Origin: Anisus vortex
Lineage: Eukaryota; Mollusca; Gastropoda; Planorbidae
Length of the DNA stretch: 64,000 bases
Reading direction: 5' to 3'
Assembly (NCBI GenBank): GCA_949126835.1
Contig: OX421497.1
Span: 27,756,742 to 27,820,741 of the forward strand
Part shown: positions 25,201 through 37,200 of the stretch, in pieces
Position numbering within the stretch: the first letter of the stretch is position 1
Layout: each line of letters starts with the position of its first letter
Program-made: the position numbers and the translations under genes
The notes under the pieces: model-generated
The model's database searches: none
What the model saw: the letters and a program-made list of their open reading frames with translations, nothing else
What the model was told of the DNA's origin: nothing

Positions 25201-28200
25201 CTCAATTATGTCTAAATTAAGCAAATTGTCAATTTCGGAGGCTAACACGTCTTTCATATGTATTGGTACTGCGTAGGGCTTAAGTGCGATAGGTTTGTCA
25301 GATGTCAGTTCAATTTTAAATTCCTTCACTTTAGCTCTTCCAGGAATATCAGTGATAATACTCGAAAATTCGGAAAGGATATTGTGGATTTGCACTTTTT
25401 GTGAAGCTGGTAGCTCGGGGTTTATGTCTAATTCCCCTATGGAATTACAATCGCCATAATTTAAAGTAGGAAGATCAGGTATTTGACTTGAGACACAGTC
25501 ATTTGCCTCGTCATGTTCGGAGTCGGTTACGACGGAAACCGCGCACGCGTCTAAAAGCTTAACCTCATCGTCAACGTTAGAAAGGACATCGTTACTTCGT
25601 TCATGATATTTTAGCAGTCTGTTGATGTGATAGATTTTGGATTTCCCGCCCTTCTTAATAGCCACATTTAAGTTTGAGACTTTCTTCTGCACAACATAAG
25701 GCCCATCCCAATTGGAGGAAAGTTTGTTTTGCTTGTTGGGTTTGAGTAAGAGGACAGAATCTCCTACATTGATGTCTTTGTCAGTTGCACTTTGGTCATA
25801 ATAGGCCTTATATTGGGATTTACTGACCTTGTCGTTTTCTAGAGCCAGATGGCTAGCCACAGCCAACCTATTTTTTAAATCTAGAAGGTAATCATACACA
25901 GTTTTAGTCTCTTTTTCTAAAAACTGATCCGTGAAGAGGTGTTTTAAGATAGACATTGGGCCCCTTACTCTTCTTCCATAAACAAGCTCATATGGGGAGT
26001 AGTGCGTCGAATCGTTTGGGACTTCCCTGTAAGCAAAGAGAGCGGCGCTAATATAACGATCCCAATTGTTAGGGTCTTTCTGTGCGACCTTCCGGAACAT
26101 AGATTCTAGAGACCCGTTGAACCTTTCAACCATACCGTTTGAGTTTGGGTGGTAAGGTGTAGTTTTGACAGCTTTAATGTTGAAAAATCTGCAAATTTGA
26201 TTATAAAGCTCTGATTTAAATTGAGGGCCATTGTCGGATAGTATTTGCTCTGGGAACCCAATCCTAGAGAAAAAAGTGCTCAGTGCCTCAATTACATGTG
26301 ATGTTGTAATATTAGATAAAGGGATTGCTTCTGGCCACCGTGTAGCGGTATCGACAAGAGTTAGAATATATCTGTTTTTCCTATCAGTCATCTGCAAGGG
26401 ACCTATGATATCTATCGCCACCTTACGAAATGGGGTTGAAATTGTTTCCATTACTCCTAAAACTGCCTTCCCTCCTCTACCTGGTGTCTTGGCTCTTTTA
26501 CAGGTTGGACACGATTTAATAAACTCTTTTATATCTTTATCAACACCCGGCCAAAAGAATTGTGAGTATACTCTTTCCTTGGTCCGCCTGACAGACATAT
26601 GCCCAGCTAGCGGTGAACTGTGGGCCGTATCGAGTACTAAACGTTGTTTAGATTTGGGAACCACTAACTGATTAATAGCTGCATCGGGCTTGTTTTTAGG
26701 TTGATAGTGCTTGTATAGAAAACCCTGTTTCGTAATAAATGATACAAATCCTGATTTAATGACATGAACTGTTCCTACATCAGCCTTTTCCCACAGACTT
26801 TTAAGTGTATCATCTGCCCTTTGTTCTCGTAAGAACACTTCACTATGCAACTCCTTATCTCCTTTCCCCAAGACACTTTCAGAAGATTCGTAGGGTACGG
26901 CATCAGCGTGTTGATGCATCGCTCTAGTTACCGCCCCTGCTGAGTGGTACATTTTAGCCCCATCGACATTGCCAATAATTAGTTCCACTACGGGATCATC
27001 AAACAGGGCTGCAACATAACTACCTTTAAGAAAAGGGGTATCTATATTGATTTGCGCTAAGGGATATTCTTTGGTCTGGCCATCAATTAGTTTCAATGTA
27101 TAATGCCCTTCCAACATATCTTTCGGCTGGACCAGGTCCTTTCTAAGCCCGATTATACTACAACCTGTGTCACGCAGAACCGACACTGCACGATTATTCA
27201 CAAAACCATTATGAATTATTAAGGTACCCGTGGACCTATGATGCCCTTTTTTATTTTCTAATAAACTCATTGTATGTGACTGACAAGCAAATAATGTCTC
27301 TGACTGGCGAATAACATCTCTACATTTTATACACTGTGGATGGTCTGTGTTCAGCTTGTGTACCGAGGGTAGTCACATTCGTTGGGTGTTCTTGTCTAAG
27401 GTATTGTTGGAATTGTATACTTGTCGGGACCTGTGCTTGTTGGAGTGGAAATCATTGCCTTTTTGGAAAGCCCCACTTGCCATCGGCTTCAGAAAACACT
27501 CTTTAGCAAAGTGACCCGCTTGCCCGCAACGGAAGCAAGTTAAAGTATTGCCTACAACTCCTACAGCCACATCGGTGGCTGCAGCTACATATGGGAGGGG
27601 TTTATGTACCTTGCTAACATTGGCACCTTTAGATGCTATTTTATAGTAGTCAATAATAGAGAGTGCCTCGTTTGGCGACTGTGGTTGTTTCATTAAAAGT
27701 TCACGTAAAAGGTTGGATGATACTTCATTGTATATCCGCCCCTTAAGCAGTAGATCCATAAGACCCTCATATGTGCGGGGCGTTTTCGATGTTTTGACCC
27801 AACTTTCCAATGACCTTTTTAGCACCATAGCATATTCCCTAAAATCATCCCCTCTAGGTACTGTAGTGTCCCATCTATGTCTGTATGTCTCGTCAGAGTA
27901 TCCTGCAAAGCTAAGTAGTTCTGCCTTAACTCGGTCATAGTCAGCGCTGTGTAATAGGTCGTGTAGTATCATGTAATTCTTCAATTTGTCTGTCAACTTA
28001 TGAGCTAAATGAAGAGGCCATGTTGTGCGTGGCAGTCTGTCTTTTATCGCAGTCGTTTCAAAAAGGAGAAAGAAATAGTCAAGGTCCTCACCTTCTTCCA
28101 GGCGTTTAAAATTTTTGTCTAGCTGAGGGCCCTTTCTATGATACTCATCGGGCGGTAACTGGCTAGTTTGTGAATAGTCTGTTCGCTCGTGGCTTTGACT

Positions 28201-31200
28201 ATTTTTGTCTGGTTGGGCACACCGTTTTTGGGAATCTAAATCTTTTTTACTTTGGTCCTCTATATACTGGGTAAGTTTTTTTTCCTTTTAACCCATATCT
28301 GGTGGCCTCAGCTTTTAACTGTTCCACCGTTCGCGGCGTATAGTGTGTTAAAATTTCGTAGGAAAGAAAACACAAACAAGTATGCTCCTGACAGAATACT
28401 GTTTTTGTCTCAAATCGGAGATAACACTCACTGTCACAAACAAAGCAGTGTTTCGGTGTGGTAATTGGAAACCCCTACGGCGTGACGGCCGTACAATAAA
28501 AATACTTTAACCTGAAGTGACCCCGTAAAACCCGTACCGGGGAAACTCTTCACCCCTCAACTCCTAGCACACAACACACACACACACGAGAGGAAAACAG
28601 ACTTATCCGTCCGACGTGATGTGCAGGGGTGGGATCCGGAAACTGTATGGAGGTAATTACTACCAGCGTCCAGTGAAGTCGAAAGAAAGGACAGGTGAAC
28701 TTGTGACACACAAACCGCTCTAGGAAAAGAGTTGGATCAGAAGTTGTAAATGGTGATATGGAACTGAAAAGATAACTTGTAAAACAAAACCAAACAATGT
28801 TAACAAAAGAAAAAAAAATGTTTAACAATCCGTAGAGTAGAAAAAAAAATGAAATAATAAAATCAAACAGTAAATGTTATTATTTGTTTAGGCAATAAAA
28901 CAGGCATATACCACCAATTTAAAGGGAAGAAAATATAATAAAATATACAGGCTTATAGTTATAGCCTACTTTGGACGGCCCCCACAATGTCAGGAACTTA
29001 ATTATGAATAATTAAGCAAGAAATCCTGGCTCAACTAATTAAGTTTAATACAATGATAATTATATTAAATACCACTAACAATTTACTACAAGTAGCACAA
29101 CGTAAAATAGAATGACAGAGACTATCTTTTAAATGTAGAAAATGATTACTTTACTATACTTTATTAATGTTGATCTTAGTTTAAGAAAAACAAACAAACA
29201 AATATCAAAACCAATATTATAAAATGATAAGCTTATATATAAGAAAAAATTAGTATATTAAAAGAAATTCTTTCAATATAGTACTAATGAAAAAAATAAG
29301 TGAAGAAGTATGAGTGACATTAATTTATAAACATTAATGCGTAATATAAAATGGCCTGCTAACAAAATTGATAGAGAATGAATATAAGAAGAAGATTAGA
29401 TCTAATAACAAAAGTGATTAATATTAAAATCTGCTATCCATATCCATAGTTTGTATCTCGTATAACAATAGCATAGGGTCTGTCCCGCCTTAGTTCAACT
29501 GTTAAGACTTCCCTTCGTTTCACCTGCTTGGTCCCTCCGACGTCCACTATGGCACGACACGGACAACCCACTCCGACGTATTAGTGGCGCAACTAACTGC
29601 TGCCAGTAGTCAGTCAATATCGTGGTCGTCCTCTCGTCTCTCTCTTACTCGTTTCCTTCACTACACACTGGCCGTCACCTAAATAGTAGTCAATAAAGTA
29701 CTAAGTACAGTCCTATTTATATGTAACTTGTCTAATGGAAAGTATTGATGTAAAACCCAACTTACCCGTGTCAGAAATTAACTGTCCAGTGTCCTCTTTA
29801 TTCGGTGGTCTGGCAAAGTCTCGTCTACGGACAGATAAATTAGCTTGAGCAAGATACAAACATCAAGCCTCTTAGCAAAAGTTCTGTGCCGCAAAGTCAG
29901 TCTCCATAAGTTAAATAGTCGTCTCGACTCCCCCAATTTCCTAGCCTGTCAGTTTCCACATTCCATCTAAAAATTTATGCCCGTGTCTTGGCCAACCTTG
30001 ATTCCCCCTTTGTCCCTTTAGCGCCCTATCCGTCTATAGTTACCCGCCCCTAGGTATACATCTTCCTGTTAGACTCTCTCTACCTCGATTCTGTTGTTTG
30101 TGCTAGAGTTGCTGTGTCGTGGGACCAAGCTCAGTATTAGCAAGATATTATTATAATTTTGTTAGCGTTCCCATGATTTTAATTGTACTTGACATATAGT
30201 TGTCTGCTATTTCTTGTTTCTCTTTGTAGCATCATCATTCTTGTTTTGTTCCTGTCATCTAGAATTACTCTGCATTCATTGTCAAACCATCCTCCTCTTT
30301 TATAGCTTTGTTTGTATCCTATTATTTCTTCCGTTGTGCTCTTTACTGTATTTTTAATTATATCCCAATGTTTGTTAATGCTGTTGTCCACGTCCTCATT
30401 TTCTGTCATTCCTTCTATGAGTTTTTGTTTTAGATGTGTTTTAAATTTGTCTGCTACTAGTGGATCTTTGATCAGTTTTTGGCTGTCATAGTGTTTCTGT
30501 CTTCTATTCTGGCTGTTGTAGATAGTGGATATTCTTTGCTTATATCTGATTTTGACTTGCATGTGGTCTGAGTCAGCATCTGCTCCCCTATAGCTTCTCA
30601 CATCCTGGATATCTGACCCATGTCTTCCATCTATAAGCACATGGTCAATCTGATTTTTAGTATTACCTTCAGGTGATGTCCATGTTATTTTGTGGATGTT
30701 TTTGTGAGGAAATTTTGTGCTGCTAATGCTCATGCCTTTTCCTGTGGCAAAGTCTATCAGCCTCATTCCATTGTTATTGCTATCCTCATGCAGGCTTTCT
30801 TTGCCAATAGTTGGTCTAAATGCTTTTTCTTTCCCGATTTTGGCATTTGGCATCTCCTAGTACTATTTTCACATCATGACGTGGGGCATCGTCATATAAT
30901 TTTTCTAATTTTTCATAAAAGCTGTCTTTGTCATTATCTTCTGAGTCTTCTGTTGGGGCATGTGCATTAATGAGAGTTATGTTGAACATCTTGCCTTTTA
31001 TTCGAATGGTACAGAGTCTTTCATTTTCCGGTCTGAAGCCTATGACTTTATCTACTATCTTCTTGCTGACCGCAAATCCAGTCCCCTTACCACTGTAAAA
31101 AATTGTGTAGTCTTTTGTTTTTAGAGTATCAGAGTTTTTTCTCCTAGTTTCTTGTAGGGCAGCTATCGTGATGTTGTATTTTGCAAGTTCTTCCACGAGG

Positions 31201-34200
31201 CGGGCAAGTGCTCCGGCTCTATAGAGGCCTAGTATATTTCATGTCGCAATCCATAAATCATGTCCGTGTTCAGGCTTGGGTCGTAAACCATTAAGATCTG
31301 TCGGTTTGTTTGGAAGTGATTTAGTTTTCGCAACAATTGTTTTTGTGTGACTGGGTTGTTAGCCCTGCGCACAACCTTCTGGGGGGCTGCCCCTTACATC
31401 TCTCGGGATAGCTGCCTCTTTGTTCGGGTAAGGTTCCCTAGCCTTTGTGGATCCCTACACTAACTGCAAGGCAGCAGTTGCTGATTTTGGTCCGCCCCGG
31501 GTATTTTATTTCCCCGGTACCCGCCATATCTGATGGGTGTTCCCCAATCCGCCTCCTGGGGAGGCGCCCGATGGGAGTTCAGCAACTCCTCACGAGGACA
31601 TTTAGCCTAATCTAGGTTAATTCTAATACGAATCTAGTGAAATACAAAATATATAGATAATTTTTTCAAGAAAATGGACAAATCTGACCAAACCTCGCTA
31701 TTTGAGAGAAAACAATGTGACTATCATTGAAGGAACAATTTTTAATTGGCAATATTTTTTCCTTGAATTTTTGTTTGTTTTTCAAAACGTTTATTTTGAA
31801 ATGTATTTCCCATTTTTACAATTTAAAAAAAAAACATTAACATTGCAGTATATTTTTAATATATTAATATATTTTATATATTAATATATATTTATAATAT
31901 TGACTATTATGAGACGTTTTTCTAGGATAGGCCATCCTGATATTATATGTACTATATCATCATCATTGACTCCATAGTCTCGAAGACGATAAGACTTGAT
32001 CTCATGTGATTTCATCAGCTTTGCAGCATTGGTTGTGTCTGTGGATACCTATCCTTGAGAGACAGGCTCTGTCGCTCTGTCGCATCTCTGGCACTTGAAA
32101 ACGGGACCGTTGGAGTTAGTCAGGGGCAGCCTATGTTCTTTACTTTTCTTCACTGCTCTTTTTGTACCGTTGAGTTGGGTACTTCTTCAACTACTACTGT
32201 TCTGAGGCAGGTTCTCCTAGTCCCAGACCTCTATTATCTATAGCTTTTGTGTCGCGATTACATACATCCTTTAACCTAAGTTGGGGATGGCCAGTTGCTG
32301 TCTTGCCTTCAGCGAGCTCAACATATAGCAGGTCTTTTGGAATTCGCTCATCCTCCATCCTGGAAATATGACCAGACCATCGGAGACGTCGCAGGCGAAG
32401 GAAAGTGACAATGCTAGGCATGCTAGCCCGTTGCAAGACATCGCTGGTTGTTATGCGGTTCACAGCTATTTTTGTATTAAAGGTCAGCATCTTGCCTTGC
32501 CTATTCTCTGGCTAATATTCTCAGCCCAGTGAGGGATCGCTGGTCATTTTGGAGCCAAGGTATGTGAACTGGACTTTTTTATACTAATTGTTAGACTAAA
32601 ATATTGACAGGTCTTAGAGAAGCGGGTCATCAAGGATTGTTGCGCCTTCTCAGTGTGGATGACAAAGGCGGCGTCATCTGCGAATAATTCGCCTTGCCCT
32701 CAGTCTGGACAACTTGAAAAGCCCTCCATCTGACAAGGCGTGCAAATAAATCACATCCGTGGATTCTCTAAATGCAAAATGGAGAAGAGTCCATTTCTAC
32801 TAACAAGGTCAAATGCCTTAGTCAGATCTATGAACGCGTTAAAAAGGGGTTTCTGTTGTTTTCTGCACTTTTCCTGCAACTGCCTGACTGAGAATATCAT
32901 GTCAATAGTTGACCTTTCTGAGCGAAAACCGCAATGCGACTCTGTGTATATTATGTCTGCAAGCTTCTGTAGCCTGGCCAAGATCACGAATGCAAATATA
33001 TTGCCGACAATGCTAAGGAGTAATATAACCCTGTAATTAGTGCAGTCGCTTCTAATCCCTTAACTTTTGTACAAGATTTTGATATTAGCATCTCTCATAT
33101 CATGGGGTACTGTTCCCTCTTCCCAACTCTTACATAACATGTTGCATAGCTACAGTGACAAGATGCTGCCTCCGCATTTTATTATTTCAGATGGGATGCC
33201 ATCTTTTCCAGGGGATATGTGGTCAATTGCATTTTTTTTTTCAATTGCATGTGGGTGTCATCAAGTAATAATAAAGCAAGAAATTAACAGGGGATTGCGT
33301 GGCCAGCAGAGTGCGAAGTCTCCGGCCAGTGGTGCTTTACCAGTCAAACGTTGTTGGCTCGTTGGTCTATAGAACTGACTATTTAACTAATGTGCTATTT
33401 GTCCGATATTTATATTTGTGGAAACAGGCTATCTAACATTGAACTTGATACACAAAAACAGGTATAAGTAAATAAGCCCCACAGTAAGCTGGTTTACGAA
33501 TGAGCCAAAGGCGCACGTTTATTGATCTGACGTAAGTATTTCAACGGCATCACTAGGTGGACGCAACTACAATGTCTGATAAGTTAAGATATACAAAACT
33601 CCTATGACAGAGTAATATTGAATCTAAATCTCGACAATAAACCACAATTGGCAATATAAACCACTGCTACAGTAATGGAAAATGACACATTAATCCAAGT
33701 CCAGGAATATTCAATAGTCACACATAGATTTCCCAAGATTCTGGTCCTCAGAAGGACATAAAACGGAAGAGCGTTAATCCTGGTCCTAAAAAGGACTACA
33801 GCAAGAAGGGACCAACGTCACTCAAACGTCACGTCTGGGGCGTATATATATACAGGATGTGAGCCAATCAGAAATCAGTGGGTGGACTCTAAGAGTCACG
33901 TGTCTGTCCCCCGTACCCTTTGTCCAAAACAAAGTATAGTTAAGGGGAGGGGCGGAGTGGGGTGAGAGGGGGTGGGGGTGGTCGATTTGACGTAGATAGG
34001 ACAGGGTAAGGGCTTCTTTGTCTAAGCCCGGATTGTCGCTGAGAGACCATTATTATTAATCTTTATTAATCGCCATCATGGCCTACCAATGTTTACACAA
34101 CACAAGACAAAGGCCGCGCGAAGAATAACTAGATACAGCCGCTCTTACGACCACCTGCTTGGCTTTGTAAGCCTACCCTCGAGCAAAACACGGTCAATCT

Positions 34201-37200
34201 ATGACACAAACGGCATATTCATTCAAGAGTCTAGTTCACCTGATTGTATTCTAATTGATTTCTTGTTTCATTAGAAAAATTTTTATGACAATGTCCTATC
34301 CCTTTCTGTCTGTCTGTCACAAGCAAACATACACACACATCTATGCAAGATAAAAACAAAACAAACTTTCTAGAAATTTTAAGAAGTCTTATTGATATCT
34401 ACGTGTAAAATTTCTAAAGCTCGATCCCTCACCATCTGTTATTTTTTTCTCTATCAATTTAGAAAATATAAAACTAGGCCCATGTTTTTAACCCATTTTT
34501 TTCTCCGTAAATTTTGACTTCGTTCTTTGGAGTTTTTGTTCAGAAACTAAAACCATATAACATTAGAGTTTTTAATTTTTTTAACATACAAAAGTAATTA
34601 GAATGGCTAATATACAATTTTTCTTAAGAGTATAATTATTAGAACTCAAACACAATTTAATAAACTAGAAATCTTTATAATTGGCATTAGAATTATCAGC
34701 ATATTATCCTCACCCCGCCCCCTCCCAACGAGAAACAAAAGTTGATTTTGAAAAAAGCGGGTTATTGAAGTAATATTACAGATATTAAAAACATTTAAAT
34801 GAAACACAGCTGTTTAAGAACAATAACTTGGTATAAAAAATATTGTGGTTGATGGACAAAATTTAGCCTATATATTTGTCATCCCCCCCTTTTTGTTCCA
34901 TTTCCCGGTGGGTACGCCTATTGTTATAATGTTTAGCCTCACAAAAGTATCTCCGTTAGACCAATTTGATCCATACGAACCGTGAAGTTTCTACGGCCAC
35001 GGAATACTATGCGATTGCATGGCCAGCACAAAACGAACAATTCCCAGCCGCCTTTATTTTTCCCTAACGAATGTCGGGTACCCATCAGAGCTGGGTAGGC
35101 TCAGAAATATCATCCTGACGCAAAAACAAACCATAGCTTTCATCAGGATTCATACTTAGAACCTTCTGTGCGCTAGCCAAACGCTCGGTGTCACAAACCG
35201 ATCTTATAATGTACGGTATCACACTAATTGTGGAAAAATATGACAGCAATGGTAATGATATCTTACAACAAAGGAGACATGGTCTGACAGTAATGCTGTT
35301 AATGCAATCATTATGCTTTTGAGAAATCTCAATCCAAAGATTAATTTTGCAATGGCAGTTGATTCTTGTAAGAGAAATTGATCTCTAACACTTCAGAGAT
35401 CATTTCAGAAAGCAATAAAGCTAATAGTCTTTTAATCCAAATATATCAACTTGGTTCGTCAATACCAACATTCTATTTTTATGACGCCTACAATTTCCAA
35501 TCATTCTGGCGTTTGTGATTGCAATTAAGAATTCTTAAGAACAGAGATTCGATCATGTCGGAGTTATCTCATATGTACAACGTTTTGTCGCTTTTTTTAG
35601 GTAAAAAAGTCCTAAGCGTGTAGACAATAAACACTAAAAAGACAAATACTGCATGGTAAAAAGGAAATTACAATTAATGTTGCTTTTAGCGAAATATTTC
35701 ATCTTTGAATTTTTTACATTGAAAAATGGCAGTTAAAGCAACCTATGTTTCTGTTTTATTTATCTACTTTATTCAGTAAACAATTATATAAAATCACTAA
35801 TAAGAATCAGCATTTCTTAAAATAAAAACCATGACATAGGATTACTTTACTTCCGGCTCCTGTTTCCCGAATTCTGAAAAAGCATACCACATATATAAAT
35901 TCAATTCTAAAAATAATAAAAACACATTGATAAGCAAATTCTTTACCCTCGTGGTTTTCCACGGGATGTTTCTAGTATATGATAAAACCCCAAAGAAATC
36001 AGTGTATCCGGAACGCTTAGCGACTTGGTTTTTATATTATAGACAGATGACGTAATATCTATAGAAGTGGAGAAACCAGTTTAATTAAATGTTTGCGTCC
36101 AAAGTGAGTAGATTAAAGTTGCCCATTTAAATACAAGTGTATGATCTTAAACTATAGATTTATCGATATCTCTCTTTCTCTGTCTCTTTAATAACACACA
36201 CAAACTTAATTTCTTTTGGTGTTGTTTTTATGCTGTTTTTTGATGTTGTATATTTAAAAATTGTGTAAAATATTATGGCGCAGGGTGGCTTAACGTAGGC
36301 TCTTCATATGTGGTCTCCTGTTGAAATGTAATCTTGGTTAATGAAAATGTTGGACATTCCCCTGTATTCATTAACTGTATTGTTAAGGCCCTTTGTTTTA
36401 CACATATCTTTAAATAGGCCTATACACACGAATGGGCTAAAACTATAAACCTGTCACTTCCGTTATTGATGGTGTTATTGTCGTGACAGATGTGACATCT
36501 TTCGAGACGTTATAACTGACAAAGTGCCGACTTTTATAAATACTTCTAACAAGTCTATTTTCATCAATCAATTTATTGCGTATCAACAATACAAATAGTA
36601 TGCATATGCCAGGATATACATTAAGCTCATTTCACTTCACGTTCTCTATTCAAACACTCTATATCTCAATATCTCTAACAACGATCCTCCACACTCCAAA
36701 ATCACTCTCTTTCTTGACCGCCCGTTACACATTCCTCAATGGTCACCTGTGCTGACCTTTCCCGTGTTTGGTGTTGCCACCTTAGCTTATTTATTGGTTA
36801 GTAACAACACCCTGTATGTATGTGTATGTCACTTCACCTACCACAAACACAAGCAAACATACACATAACGTCCAAATGATGCAGCAAGCTATCCAGTCGA
36901 AATTTACAACTATCAGATTGATTCAGAAATGCCCTCTCATATTCTAATCCAAAGAGAGGTGTAATCATTGACAAGTCTTAACGGTTATGCAAGCATAAGA
37001 GGTCGTCAATAAGAAACCATTTCTGGTCTCATTCGATCATTTGATTCAAAACATGTATATGTGCTACGTTACTGGTTGTACGAAAAGTTGTAAGGGATTA
37101 AATTATATTTCCTTTCCAAACGATGTCGTGAAAAGAAAACGATGGATTGTGGATGTCAGATTTGAAGAATCACCTGTTTATAATCCCGAGCTAATCGCTT

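Larger units (their letters stand above)
22583..30194 (-). mobile_element. Complete Ty3/gypsy LTR retrotransposon, Gmr1-like domain order
   Basis: 7612 bp, flanked by TATAG at 22578-22582 and 30195-30199. Two 1207-bp LTRs with TG...CA ends, a polypurine tract next to the 3' LTR, gag with a zinc knuckle, and a long pol in which protease, integrase, reverse transcriptase and RNase H come in that order. Integrase before reverse transcriptase is the Ty1/copia arrangement but the sequences are Ty3/gypsy-type, as in the known Gmr1 group. By eye the LTRs differ at two sites, so insertion is recent. It lies in the reading frame of a LINE and, at the same time, in a MORC intron, antisense to MORC. Confidence 0.93.

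Noticed and set aside
28550..28828. A 92-codon - strand frame between the 5' LTR and gag
   Set aside because: Hydrophobic low-complexity product in the element leader, no domain, and not in line with gag.
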